Notes: generated by a model not told the origin, from the letters alone. 45,805 bases of DNA from an uncultured Peptococcaceae bacterium (GCA_958417755.1 CATZDY010000011.1:1-45805), one strand, 5' to 3'; positions 31,700 to 40,907 are shown, counted from the first letter of the stretch. Program-made: numbers and translations.

Positions 31700-32075
31700 G
31701 AAAAATTTATGCATGTGCTTATAAGTTGCTAATGAGGAAAAGCAGGATTTTTACTGAATAAATTAATTTTTTATAAAATTCATGGGTAAATCAATTGTTT
31801 GCACGTTTATAATGGGGAAATATGTTAGAAAGGCGTGATAGGTCACGCCTTTTTTATATGGGTTTTGCAGAATGTTTAAATATAAGAAATCTAAAAATAA
31901 AATACTGTTAATTAGAACGTTTACAGAAATATTTTAATAATATATATTACATCAAGTTCCCATTAAAAACATTATGTACCAATAATATTAGATTTGTTAT
32001 ATAATATAAATTATTATTTTATCTAAATATAAACTAATTTGTAAAAAGCGAGGAAATAAGGAGGTATAAAAACTT
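31700..32075. other. AT-rich intergenic stretch with one terminator
   Basis: Apart from the hairpin at 31829-31855 this stretch is very AT-rich. TATAAT occurs at 31808-31813 without a good -35. The promoter of the oxidoreductase gene must lie near 31990-32050 (TATATAATATAAAT region), but no clear pair can be assigned. Confidence 0.45.
31829..31855 (+). terminator. Terminator after the rplY/Sm-like unit
   Basis: AAAGGCGTGA (31829-31838), loop TAGG, TCACGCCTTTTTT (31843-31855). Confidence 0.85.
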
Positions 32076-33185
32076 ATGCATGCTTTTGAATCTTTTCGAT
32101 TGGGGGCTGTGCATGCACCCAATCGCATTGTTTTTCCGGCCTGGCAAGTGAATTATGCCCATACAGATGGGAGTATATCGGATAAATTGTTTGATTTTTA
32201 TGAAACCTTAGCCAAGGGTGGTTGTGGTATTATCACTACAGGATGTGCAGTGGTTTCTCCTGATACAATTGCCTTTGATCGGGTTATGCGACTGGATCGG
32301 GACGAGTATATCCCTAGCCTGAAAAAACTTTTTACCAAAATAGAGGAATACGGAAGCGTGCCAGCCATTCAATTGATTCATTACGGAAGACAAGCTTTAT
32401 CTTCAGTTACGGGTTCTCCTTTGTTGGCTCCTAGCAACATTCCTTGTCCAGTGATGTCCCAATTTGATCCTCATTATGCAATACAAGAAATGACCTTGGA
32501 TGATATTGCTTATATCCAAGAATCCTTTATAATGGCTGCCCGTCGGGCCATTGAAGCTGGAGCTAAAATGATTGAAATCCATGGGGCCCATGGCTATTTA
32601 CTAAATCAATTTTTGTCACCCTATTCGAATAAAAGAATGGATGCCTATGGTGGGTGTATGGAGAATCGTACAAGACTGATTCGGGATATTATCAAAGAAA
32701 CTAAAGATATAGTTGGTGATAGAGCGATTGTGGCCGTCCGAGTCAGTGGGCATGAATTTGTGGAAGGGGGACTTTGCCCTGAAGATTATCAGGAGATCAT
32801 TCCTGTACTAGAAGAAGCAGGGATGGATTTGTTGCATGTAAGTGCAGGGGTATATGCTTCAATGGAACGAATTGTGCCTTCCAAGCATTTGGGGAACATG
32901 CCCCACATCAATATTGTTTCGACAATCAAGCAATATACCAAAGTACCTGTGTGTGCAGTGGGTTCGTTCTTTTCAATATCAATGGTGGAAGAAGCTTTAA
33001 CCAATCAACAAGCAGATTTGGTGGCAATGGGGCGAGCGCAAATGGCGGATCCGGAGTTTGTAAAAAAGGCACAAGAAAATCGAGAACAAGAGATTCAGCA
33101 ATGTTTGCAATGTAATGGTTGCACTTTTTGGACCACAGGAGATCCATGGGTGTATTGTCGTGTAAATCCCAAATATAAGAAATAA
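32076..33185 (+). CDS. NADH:flavin oxidoreductase, Old Yellow Enzyme family
   Basis: A 369-aa FMN-dependent TIM-barrel reductase. Landmarks are APNRIVFPAWQVNYA at the FMN site, AIQLIHYGRQA, the substrate-binding IEIHGAHGYLLNQFLSPYSNKR near 170, and DLVAMGRAQMADPEFV. Cysteines at the C-terminal end (CLQCNGC and a later YCRVNP) resemble the [4Fe-4S] ligands of the dienoyl-CoA reductase/BaiCD subgroup, but the following FAD/NADH domains of those ~640-aa enzymes are missing. It therefore needs another electron donor or represents the single-domain form. The start is ATG 32076 with AAGGAGGT. The sensor kinase gene starts 11 bases after its stop, so the two form an operon. Confidence 0.87.
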   Translation: MHAFESFRLGAVHAPNRIVFPAWQVNYAHTDGSISDKLFDFYETLAKGGCGIITTGCAVVSPDTIAFDRVMRLDRDEYIPSLKKLFTKIEEYGSVPAIQLIHYGRQALSSVTGSPLLAPSNIPCPVMSQFDPHYAIQEMTLDDIAYIQESFIMAARRAIEAGAKMIEIHGAHGYLLNQFLSPYSNKRMDAYGGCMENRTRLIRDIIKETKDIVGDRAIVAVRVSGHEFVEGGLCPEDYQEIIPVLEEAGMDLLHVSAGVYASMERIVPSKHLGNMPHINIVSTIKQYTKVPVCAVGSFFSISMVEEALTNQQADLVAMGRAQMADPEFVKKAQENREQEIQQCLQCNGCTFWTTGDPWVYCRVNPKYKK

Positions 33186-33196
33186 AGGATTGACCA

Positions 33197-34810
33197 ATGA
33201 ATAAATTGATACAAGAAATATCGCAACTTGATTTGTTTTCTTCTCCTAAAAAATTTGTACCTCAATTGCTGCAAATCATTTGTTTTCATTTGGGTTTTTC
33301 TGCTGGTTCAGTGATGGAGATACTGGAAAATGGCAAAGGTACGATGTTTGCCATTTATAATTTACCAGAAAACTACATGAATGGAGTCAATGCAGCAGGT
33401 TTAGTGTTTACCAGTCCTTCAGGGGAAGCTTTAAAAACAGGAAAAATCATTGTTTCCAAAAATCCTTTGCAGGACCATCGCTTAAAACCTTGGTGGCATC
33501 TTTTAAAACAAAGCGGTATCTGCAGTTTGGTCTGGGTGCCATTGTTCACCCAGGGAAAGGCATTTGGTACTTGTTGTTTCTATCATTTTGGGCATGAGGA
33601 TTCCATAGAAAAAAACTTAACCCAAGAAGAATACCTTATCTTAGAACAATTAGGGCTTTTTATCTCCATTTGCATTGCTGCTAACCGTCATTTGAATGCT
33701 TTATCAGCTAAAACCATGGAGCTGGAAAAGGAAATTGAAAAACGTAAAATGGCAGAACAGATAAAGCAAGAAAAAAAAGAATTATTGGATGGCATTTTAG
33801 CAGGAATTCAGGATGGAATATACATATTGGACAAAGAGTATACAGTGCAGAAAATCAGTAACGCTGCCACTACCTATTGGGGAGTGACAGAACCTGTGGT
33901 GGGGAAAAAATGTTATGAGATTTTTCGGGGCAAACGGTCCAGCTGTTTCTGTTGCCCTGTTAGTAAAACATTACAAATGGGCAGAGCAAATCGAGAAATT
34001 ATAACCTTTCAAAAGGGACAGCAAAAAAACATGCATAAAATGGAGGTCATTGCTGTTCCTTTTGCCGTAACCCGAGGTAAAGTGGAAAGAGTTTTAGTGC
34101 TTATTCGGGATGTAACAGAAACGATACGTTTGGAGCAGGAAATGTATCGCTTGGAAAATTTACATTTGGTGGGAAAGATGGCTGCTGGCATGAGTCATGA
34201 AATTAGAAATCCTATGACCACGGTTCGAGGATTATTGCAAGTATTAAATGATAAAAGGGACTGTGAGCACTATAAACAGTACTTTTCTGTCATGATTGAA
34301 GAGCTGGATCGGGCCAATGGCATGATAGAAGAATTTCTTTCTTTGGCCAGGGATAAAGTAAGTCAACAGAAATTACAAAATTTAAATGATATTATTTATT
34401 CTTTGTATCCGTTGATGGCTGCAGATGCTTATCACAGCAAAAAACAAATCAAATTATTGCTAGAAGATATCCCTAAATTGCTTTTGGATGAAAAAGAAAT
34501 TCGTCAATTGTTATTAAATTTAGTGCGCAACGGCTTGGAAGCTATGGAGTCTGGCGGTATCGTATATATTGAAACCAGGATGGATAATGGAGAGGTGATA
34601 TTATCAGTTTCTGATCAAGGAACAGGCATCCGGCAAGATATTTTAAGTAAAGTAGGAATTCCTTTTTTTAGCACTAAGAGTGGTGGAACAGGTATGGGAT
34701 TGGCAGTTTGCTATGGCATTGCTGCTCGTCACAATGCAGTAATTAAAATCAATACCAGTGCTAAAGGCTCTATTTTTTCAGTTTGTTTTAAGAGACCCAA
34801 TCGGGATTAA
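33197..34810 (+). CDS. Soluble GAF-PAS histidine kinase, orphan
   Basis: A 537-aa sensor kinase. Order: GAF-like domain (~20-160), helical linker with coiled coil (165-195), PAS domain (~197-305) holding a cysteine cluster SSCFCCPVSKT, HisKA with His334 (GMSHEIRNPMTTVRG), and HATPase_c with LVRNGLEAM (N box), SDQGTGI and GTGMGLAVCYGI. There is no membrane segment, so it senses an internal signal; the PAS cysteines might bind a metal, Fe-S or heme. No response regulator is adjacent. Soluble orphan kinases of this build feed the Spo0F/Spo0A phosphorelay in many spore formers (KinA/KinE-like), which is a reasonable but unproven role. It follows the flavin oxidoreductase at 11 bases, hinting at a redox input. 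Confidence 0.85.
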   Translation: MNKLIQEISQLDLFSSPKKFVPQLLQIICFHLGFSAGSVMEILENGKGTMFAIYNLPENYMNGVNAAGLVFTSPSGEALKTGKIIVSKNPLQDHRLKPWWHLLKQSGICSLVWVPLFTQGKAFGTCCFYHFGHEDSIEKNLTQEEYLILEQLGLFISICIAANRHLNALSAKTMELEKEIEKRKMAEQIKQEKKELLDGILAGIQDGIYILDKEYTVQKISNAATTYWGVTEPVVGKKCYEIFRGKRSSCFCCPVSKTLQMGRANREIITFQKGQQKNMHKMEVIAVPFAVTRGKVERVLVLIRDVTETIRLEQEMYRLENLHLVGKMAAGMSHEIRNPMTTVRGLLQVLNDKRDCEHYKQYFSVMIEELDRANGMIEEFLSLARDKVSQQKLQNLNDIIYSLYPLMAADAYHSKKQIKLLLEDIPKLLLDEKEIRQLLLNLVRNGLEAMESGGIVYIETRMDNGEVILSVSDQGTGIRQDILSKVGIPFFSTKSGGTGMGLAVCYGIAARHNAVIKINTSAKGSIFSVCFKRPNRD

Positions 34811-34890
34811 ATGCAATACGTTTCTATTAATAAAAGGTAAATTTATATTAAGGCTAAATGAAATATATTTTTAGGAGGGGAGTGAGAGGA

Positions 34891-35457
34891 TTGATTCTTG
34901 TGGTGGGTTTGGGTAATCCTGGAAAACAATATGCCTGTACTCGTCATAATTTAGGCTTTCGGGCAGCAGATGCCTTGGCAAGTCGATGGAACATTGTAAT
35001 GGATAAGAATAAATATAATGGTTTATATGGAATGGGATATATCAAAGAAAAAAAAGTTATTATTAGCAAACCCCAAACCTATATGAATTTAAGTGGTCAA
35101 GCTGTAATTCCTTTGTTACAGTGGTACAAAATATTGCCCCAACAATTCATTGTCCTGTATGATGATTTGGACTTGCCTTTGGGAAAAATTCGACTTCGGG
35201 CAAAGGGTGGGACTGGTGGACATAAAGGAATGCTATCAATTGCAGAAGGGTTAGGAAATGGGGATTTCCCGCGGATTCGTATGGGTGTGGGACGGCCTGA
35301 GCTTCCGGAATACGATACTGCCCAGTGGGTCTTGGGACGATTTTCTACACAAGAAGAACTTATTGTGCAGAAGGTATTGTTAACAGTGGTAGATGCAGTA
35401 CAGTGTATCATTACAGAAGGCATTGAATTGGCAATGAATCAGTATAACCGAAATTAA
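34891..35457 (+). CDS. pth: Peptidyl-tRNA hydrolase
   Basis: Releases peptides from prematurely dropped peptidyl-tRNAs. The N-terminus ILVVGLGNPGKQYACTRHNLGF contains the catalytic His. KPQTYMNLSGQAV, YDDLDLPLGKIRLRAKGGTGGHKGM and RMGVGRP are the other conserved blocks. I start at TTG 34891 (188 aa), since AGGAGGGG at 34873-34880 is ten bases away and the family begins directly with this strand. In-frame ATG 34858 and GTG 34882 would add residues that read through or abut the ribosome site. The order rplY...pth...mfd matches Bacillus with insertions. Cytoplasmic, monomeric. Confidence 0.95.
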   Translation: MILVVGLGNPGKQYACTRHNLGFRAADALASRWNIVMDKNKYNGLYGMGYIKEKKVIISKPQTYMNLSGQAVIPLLQWYKILPQQFIVLYDDLDLPLGKIRLRAKGGTGGHKGMLSIAEGLGNGDFPRIRMGVGRPELPEYDTAQWVLGRFSTQEELIVQKVLLTVVDAVQCIITEGIELAMNQYNRN

Positions 35458-35479
35458 ATCATGGGCCTATGCATTGCTG

Positions 35480-35521
35480 AAGTCATAAAAGATATGCTGT
35501 TGTATGTATCATTTATGACTT
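35480..35521 (+). terminator. Hairpin after pth
   Basis: AAGTCATAAA (35480-35489) pairs with TTTATGACTT (35512-35521) around a 22-base loop. The tail CGGATTTTG is weakly T-rich, so this is a possible terminator only. Confidence 0.4.
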
Positions 35522-35624
35522 CGGATTTTGAAAAGCTCTAGGAAATTATAAAAAATAAAGCAAAATTTCAAAATAGGAGAAGAATCCTTTATCATAAATT
35601 AAATAGAGAAGAATTTATTTGTAA

Positions 35625-35653
35625 AAAAAGGGTCCGCTATAAAGGCCCTTTTT
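35625..35653 (+). terminator. Second hairpin in the pth-tetR gap
   Basis: AAAAAGGG and CC (35625-35635) pair with GGCCCTTTTT (35644-35653) with a bulged T; a T-run follows the G+C block. The rest of 35458-35790 holds no gene that I can support. Confidence 0.6.
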
Positions 35654-35791
35654 GCTTTATTTCACTAAAACATAGTATCATTTTGGATCGAAATAGGAAT
35701 ACATTTAAAAGCCTGGTAAAGGGAATTAATTTTTTATAGTTTGCATAATTAGAAGGAATATTTTGTGAAATAAAGGTCCTCCATTTGTTTG

Positions 35792-35821
35792 TTGACATGG
35801 CAGAGAAAGGAATGGTAGAAT
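35792..35821 (+). promoter_or_regulatory. Promoter of the tetR-RND operon
   Basis: TTGACA (35792-35797), 18-base spacer, TAGAAT (35816-35821). A strong sigma-A promoter immediately upstream of a palindromic operator. Confidence 0.65.
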
Positions 35822-35825
35822 AGCA

Positions 35826-35843
35826 ACAGACTGACTGGTCTGT
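35826..35843. promoter_or_regulatory. Predicted TetR operator
   Basis: ACAGAC (35826-35831), TGACTG, GTCTGT (35838-35843) is a perfect inverted repeat placed at the expected transcription start, just after the -10. Similar CTGACTGGTC-type palindromes are bound by AcrR/QacR-like repressors. It would give autorepression of the whole efflux operon. Confidence 0.65.
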
Positions 35844-35858
35844 CTTGAAGGATGTGAG

Positions 35859-36470
35859 ATTATTAGTAAACAAGACAAAAAAGATATCATTGCGGATGCA
35901 GCAATGTCCTGTTTTATGACAGGGGGCTATGGTGGCACTTCCATGGATGATATAGTGAAGGCATCCGGAGTTAGCAAGGGAGGGATTTACTGGCATTTTA
36001 AAAGCAAAGAAGAAATTTTTTTATATCTTGTGGAAAAGGGCTTGGATCGCAACCAAAAAGAATTTGCAACCTTATTAGAGAAAAAAGGGACAGCCATGAA
36101 TCAGTTGCATGAATTCCTTGAATGGTATGTTCATGAAGCAATGACTTCCTCCTTGCATACATTGGTGGCAGAATTCATGACCAGAGTAAAAAATGAAGAA
36201 ATTTTAGATAGGCTAAGCCAGATATTGGTAAAGAAACATACAAATAATGATATGGTTTGCGATATCCTGCGTAAGGGGATTAAGAAGGGGGAATTTTCCA
36301 ATGTAGATACCCATATCATGGCAGAATTTTTTTGTTCTGTATGTGAAGGTGCTTTACTTAGGTTTTGTATTTTTCATGGAGATAATGAATTATTAAAGAA
36401 AACATTGGCCATGGCAGAAGAAATTTTTTTGAAGTGCATTACCCAAACAGTCTGTCCTGTTGAGGGATAA
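35859..36470 (+). CDS. TetR-family repressor with probable ATT start
   Basis: A ~203-aa repressor. The N-terminal TetR helix-turn-helix reads KKDIIADAAMSCF-GGYGGTSMDDIVKASGVSKGGIYWHFKSKEEIF. The C-terminal all-helical part (~60-200) is the ligand/dimer domain. Conventional ATG 35904 would remove helix 1 of the DNA-binding domain. Upstream in frame there is no ATG, GTG or TTG before the stop at 35832-35834. GAAGGA at 35847-35852 instead points to ATT 35859 (or ATT 35862). Rare ATT starts are known from infC. A promoter and operator lie directly upstream, and an adaptor and RND pump follow, so this is the local regulator of the efflux operon. Confidence 0.82.
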   Translation: MISKQDKKDIIADAAMSCFMTGGYGGTSMDDIVKASGVSKGGIYWHFKSKEEIFLYLVEKGLDRNQKEFATLLEKKGTAMNQLHEFLEWYVHEAMTSSLHTLVAEFMTRVKNEEILDRLSQILVKKHTNNDMVCDILRKGIKKGEFSNVDTHIMAEFFCSVCEGALLRFCIFHGDNELLKKTLAMAEEIFLKCITQTVCPVEG

Positions 36471-36506
36471 AAGGATTGGAAGACATTAAAAGAGGTGAAT
36501 TTTTAC

Positions 36507-37688
36507 TTGGTTAAGGGAAATAAAACATGTATGTGGATAGCATTATGGGTATTGATTGTCGCGATTCTATTTGCAGGGTGTGGAGAAGATAAAGAACAAA
36601 CACCTAAAAAAGAGGCGGAATATATTGCCCCAGTTGAAGTGGTGCAAGTGCAAAGGGAGAATTTAACCAGTTTACTGGAATCAGTAGGTGATTTAGAAGC
36701 CAGCGAAACCGCAGGTGTAGCAGCAAAAATCAGTGGACGGGTATCCTCAGTTCCTGTGAAATTAGGAGATAAAGTATCCAAGGGACAGGTACTGTTTACT
36801 TTGGATTCCACAGAAGCAGCCAATGCTGTGGCACAGGCAGAGGCCAGCGTCACTGTGGCCAAAACCAACATTGGTGTTTCCGAACAAACAGTGTTTGATG
36901 CAGAGCAAAATTTTCAACGGATTAACCAGTTATTTGAGGCAGATGCTGCTTCACAGTCCCAATATGACCAAGCGGAAAGTACCCTAAATAATGCTCGGCT
37001 TGGTTTACAGGTGGCCCAGGGACAATTGCGTCAGGCGGAAATAACCCTTGCCAATGCGCAAGAAACTTTGAGCTATTATACTGTGGTGGCACCCATTTCC
37101 GGACAAGTATCTTCGGTGGACATACATACTGGGGAAATGGCCAATGCCCAGACCACAGCCATTCGTTTGGTAAATTTGAGTACCATGAAAGTGAAAGTCA
37201 ATGTATCAGAAAATATCATTAGCCACATGCAGCAGGGGGCAACAGTACCCATGGTGGTATCTGCCCTGAATCGGGAGGTAAACGGACGCATTTTGTCCAT
37301 TAGTCCTTCCATTGATGAGGCTACCAAGGCTTTCCCGGTGGAAATCACAGTGGATAACAGCCAGGGGGATATGAAAGTCGGTATGGTGGTAAAATTAAAG
37401 TTGGTTTCTGGCACAGCAAATAATGTATTGGCTTTACCGACTGATGCTATGTTGGAAAAGGATGGCGTTAAATATGTTTTTGTCATGGAAAATGATACAG
37501 CCAAGGAAGTAAAAATTAAAACTGGTCTTATGACAGATACAAAGATAGAAATAAAAGAAGGCTTAGAAGAAGGCCAAACCGTGATTACCAGTGGAAATGA
37601 ATTGATAAAAGATGGTCAGAAAGTGAAGGTGACCAAAGAATCAGAATCCAATTCTGCGCAGGAGGATAAAGCAGATGAAAATAGCTGA
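36507..37688 (+). CDS. RND efflux membrane-fusion lipoprotein (HlyD/AcrA family)
   Basis: A 393-aa periplasmic-adaptor-type protein. A lipoprotein signal peptide ends in LFAGC near residue 26, so it is probably lipid-anchored on the outer face of the membrane. A biotinyl/lipoyl-like half (GRVSSVPVKLGDKVSKGQVLFTLD), a coiled-coil hairpin (~90-180: AVAQAEASVTVAKTNIG to LGLQVAQGQLRQAEITL), the second lipoyl half and beta-barrel (VVAPISGQVSSVDIHTGEMA) and the membrane-proximal domain follow. I prefer TTG 36507 (AGAGGTGA nine bases upstream) to GTG 36495, which overlaps that site. The gene overlaps the pump gene by 14 bases. No outer-membrane channel gene accompanies it. Confidence 0.88.
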   Translation: MVKGNKTCMWIALWVLIVAILFAGCGEDKEQTPKKEAEYIAPVEVVQVQRENLTSLLESVGDLEASETAGVAAKISGRVSSVPVKLGDKVSKGQVLFTLDSTEAANAVAQAEASVTVAKTNIGVSEQTVFDAEQNFQRINQLFEADAASQSQYDQAESTLNNARLGLQVAQGQLRQAEITLANAQETLSYYTVVAPISGQVSSVDIHTGEMANAQTTAIRLVNLSTMKVKVNVSENIISHMQQGATVPMVVSALNREVNGRILSISPSIDEATKAFPVEITVDNSQGDMKVGMVVKLKLVSGTANNVLALPTDAMLEKDGVKYVFVMENDTAKEVKIKTGLMTDTKIEIKEGLEEGQTVITSGNELIKDGQKVKVTKESESNSAQEDKADENS

Positions 37689-40600
37689 TTTTTCGGTTAA
37701 CAGGCCTTTAGCCATTACAATGTTAATCCTAGCTTTGGTTTTATTAGGGCTTTTTTGTTTACCCAAATTAACCATTGACTTGATGCCTGATATGGAAATC
37801 CCTGTGGCTTTAATCACAACATCCTATACAGGGGCAGCTCCCTCGGATGTAGAAAAAAATATTTCCGAACCCATGGAATCTGCCATGGCCACGGTGAGTA
37901 ATATCAAGGAAGTACAATCCATGTCACAATATGGTACTTCATTGGTTGTGGTACAGTTTAACTGGGGTACGAATATGGATACTGCCATCAATGATATGCG
38001 GGAGAAATTGGATATGGTAAAGGCTGTATTGCCTGATGACGCCGATACTCCCATGGTCATGAAGATGGATGTAAATTCCATGCCCATTATCGTATATTCC
38101 CTAAAAGGGAAAGATTTGGTTGAATTAAAAAGCCTTGCGGATGATACCATTCAGCCTCGGTTAGAAAGAATTGATGGGGTTGGTTCTGTTTCTTTAAGGG
38201 GTGGTAGAGAAAGGGAAATCAAAGTCCTTTTGGAGCCAGCAAAGGTACAATCCTATGGTTTGAGTATTGCCCAAATTATTCAGGCCATTGGATCCGACAG
38301 TGTGACTGGGACAGCAGGAAGCATTGATAAAGGCTCTAAAGAGGTATCTTTGCGGGTTTTGGGGGAATATCGAGATGTTTCTTCCATTGAAAACATTCAG
38401 GTTTCCCTGCCTTCAGGAAAAGCCATTGCCCTGCGGGATTTGGCCACAGTGGAAGATGGTTACAAGGATATGGATACCTACGCTTATGTAGATGGTGAAA
38501 CAGCTTTAAGCATGAGTGTCATGAAGGCCAGTGGAGGCAATACTGTCCAAGTGGCCAAAGATGTGCAAGCAGAGGTTGCGGCTATCAATAAGGTTTTGCC
38601 TGAAGGGGTAGAAATACATACAGTAATGGATACCTCTGAATTCATTCAGGATTCAATCAACAACATTGTGGAACACGGCGTTTTGGGGGCCCTTATTGCG
38701 GTAATTATATTGTTCCTCTTTTTCCGCAGTGTGCGCAGTACCTTGGTGGTTGTGTTGGTAATTCCTGTTTCTGTGATTGCAACCTTTACCTTGATGTATT
38801 TTGGTGGTCAGACCATTAACGTGATTTCCATGGGGGGGTTGCTGTTAGGTTTAGGGTCCTTGGTGGACTTTGCTGTGGTGGTGCTGGAAAGTATTTATCG
38901 TTATCGTGAAAATGGGTATGGCATGGTGGAGGCAGCGAAAAAAGGGGCCTCGGAAGTGGGAACCGCTGTGATGGCCTCAGCATCAGCTCAGATTGTGGTG
39001 TTTTTGCCCATTATATTTGTGACTGGGATAGCGGGAATTTTGTTCAAACCCATGGCTTTGGTGGTGACTTTTTCCCATATTGCAGCGTTGTTTACTGCTT
39101 TGACCTTGGTTCCCATGTTGTCCTCTAAATTATTGGTTAATATACCCACAGAAGGTGATGCCACCATTTATGTAAAAAAGGGGCGGACCTTCAATCCTTT
39201 GCTTCTGTTCGGAAAATTTATGCATAAGTTAAACAGTGTGTATAAAGTGGTTCTGAAATGGGCTTTGGGACATAGAAAAATAGTCATTGGTATTACTGTG
39301 GCATTGTTGGTGTGGAGTATTGCTTCTGTAGGTTTGGTAGGAAGTGAGTTTATTCCCAGTGTGGATGAGGGGAGAATATCCCTGGACTTAGAGATGGCGT
39401 CAGGTACAAAGTTAGATGATACTGCGAAGGTAGTACGTGAGTTGGAAGCCTTGGTTCGTAAAACACTGCCTGAAGTAAAAACTATCTCTAGTACAGTGGG
39501 TGGTGGTAGTCTTTCTATTTTGGGTGTTACCAGTGGGGATACAGCCACCATGAGTATTGAGTTGGTTGATTTAGAAGAAAGAACTATCAGTACAGATGAA
39601 GCTGTGGAAAAATTGCGTCAAGCAACAGCTGATATTCCTGGAGCGGATATTTCCCTTAGTGCCCAAAGCAGCAGTACGGGGGGCAGTAGCAATCCCGTGG
39701 AAATTACCATCCGGGGTGACAATATGGATGTCTTAAAAGAACTGGGCCAATCTGTGGTGGGATTATTAGAACAAGTGAATGGAACTCGGGAAGTTACCAG
39801 TTCCATGGATGATGCGAAATTAGAAACCCAGGTTGTAGTGAACAGGGAACAAGCATCCAGGTACGGTTTAACGGCAAATCAAATTCTATCTGCTGTGCGG
39901 GCTGCCATGGACGGCCAAGTGGCAGGTAAAATGCGGACAGAGGAAGATGAAATCGATATCCGTATTTTTATGAACTATGACCAAGCGGTAACCATGGGAG
40001 AGCTAGAGAATATTACCATTGTATCCCCTTCCGGCGCCCGGGTGCCGTTGAGTGTGGTGGCTTCCATTGAAAATCACGATGCTCCGGTGGAAATCAATCG
40101 TTCTTCTCAAAACAGGGAGGTAACCATATCTTGTGATGTAGTTGGGAGGGATATTGGTAGTGTAACAAAAGACGTGCAAGCCAAATTAAATGATTTTACG
40201 TTGCCCGAGGGATATATAATGGAATTTGGCGGGGAATCCCAAGACATGGCTGAATCCTTTGTTTCCCTTGGATTGGCTTTGGTTCTTTCCATTATCTTAA
40301 TGTTTATGGTCATGGTGGCTTTGTTTGAATCTTTGTTCCAGCCTTTTATTATCATGTTTTCCTTGCCTCCGACTTTTGTAGGGGTTGTCTTTGGTTTATT
40401 GGTTACTGGACATCCTTTGAGTGTTTCCGCCTTTTTAGGGGCCATTATGTTGGTGGGGGTTGTGGTGAACAATGCCATTGTGTTGGTGGATTATATCAAT
40501 ACATTGCGCAGAAGAGGTATAGAGCGCAATGAAGCTGTGCTGCAGGCTGGTCCTGTACGGTTACGCCCCATTTTGATCACAGCCATGACCACAGTATTTG

Positions 40601-40812
40601 TATTATTGCCCATGGCCTTTAGAGGTGGAGAGGGTTCTGAAATGCAAGCACCTATGGCCATTGTGGTGGTCTTTGGTTTGGCGGTATCTACCCTTGTTAC
40701 TTTGTTGCTTGTTCCTGTGGTATATACTTTATTCGATGATTTTACCCAGAAGATGTCCAGGATATTCAAACGGAAGAAAAAAGTAAATACCCAAATTGAG
40801 GAAAGTGTTTAA
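37675..40812 (+). CDS. RND efflux pump, HAE1/AcrB type
   Basis: A 1045-aa inner-membrane proton-driven pump. Typical features: N-terminal FSVNRPLAITMLILALVLLG as TM1, a large extracytoplasmic domain, TM2-6 starting HGVLGALIAVIILFLFFR, the GLGSLVDFAVVVLESIYRYRE stretch with the TM4 proton-relay Asp and the conserved ENI-like region, and the second half repeating this pattern (SLGLALVLSIILMFMVMVALFES; GVVVNNAIVLVDYIN). Length and duplicated organisation are complete. It is translationally coupled to the adaptor. The cytoplasmic tail is basic (KMSRIFKRKKKVN). Substrates cannot be read from sequence. RND pumps of this kind occur in Firmicutes, where they work without TolC. Confidence 0.92.
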   Translation: MKIADFSVNRPLAITMLILALVLLGLFCLPKLTIDLMPDMEIPVALITTSYTGAAPSDVEKNISEPMESAMATVSNIKEVQSMSQYGTSLVVVQFNWGTNMDTAINDMREKLDMVKAVLPDDADTPMVMKMDVNSMPIIVYSLKGKDLVELKSLADDTIQPRLERIDGVGSVSLRGGREREIKVLLEPAKVQSYGLSIAQIIQAIGSDSVTGTAGSIDKGSKEVSLRVLGEYRDVSSIENIQVSLPSGKAIALRDLATVEDGYKDMDTYAYVDGETALSMSVMKASGGNTVQVAKDVQAEVAAINKVLPEGVEIHTVMDTSEFIQDSINNIVEHGVLGALIAVIILFLFFRSVRSTLVVVLVIPVSVIATFTLMYFGGQTINVISMGGLLLGLGSLVDFAVVVLESIYRYRENGYGMVEAAKKGASEVGTAVMASASAQIVVFLPIIFVTGIAGILFKPMALVVTFSHIAALFTALTLVPMLSSKLLVNIPTEGDATIYVKKGRTFNPLLLFGKFMHKLNSVYKVVLKWALGHRKIVIGITVALLVWSIASVGLVGSEFIPSVDEGRISLDLEMASGTKLDDTAKVVRELEALVRKTLPEVKTISSTVGGGSLSILGVTSGDTATMSIELVDLEERTISTDEAVEKLRQATADIPGADISLSAQSSSTGGSSNPVEITIRGDNMDVLKELGQSVVGLLEQVNGTREVTSSMDDAKLETQVVVNREQASRYGLTANQILSAVRAAMDGQVAGKMRTEEDEIDIRIFMNYDQAVTMGELENITIVSPSGARVPLSVVASIENHDAPVEINRSSQNREVTISCDVVGRDIGSVTKDVQAKLNDFTLPEGYIMEFGGESQDMAESFVSLGLALVLSIILMFMVMVALFESLFQPFIIMFSLPPTFVGVVFGLLVTGHPLSVSAFLGAIMLVGVVVNNAIVLVDYINTLRRRGIERNEAVLQAGPVRLRPILITAMTTVFVLLPMAFRGGEGSEMQAPMAIVVVFGLAVSTLVTLLLVPVVYTLFDDFTQKMSRIFKRKKKVNTQIEESV

Positions 40813-40869
40813 AAATAGAAGATTAATTTAAAAGAAATGAATACAAAAACCCTTTGATAAAGAAATAAG

Positions 40870-40907
40870 TATCCCCGCCAAAAATTTGATTTTTGACGGG
40901 GATATTT
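40870..40907 (+). terminator. Terminator of the RND operon
   Basis: TATCCCCGCCAAAAAT (40870-40885) pairs with ATTTTTGACGGGGATA (40889-40904) with one mismatch, followed by TTTATATT. Confidence 0.75.

Noticed and set aside
39433..39450. Another ACGTG-containing site as a possible second parS
   Set aside because: TACGTGAG in the RND gene lacks both outer half-sites of the parS palindrome.
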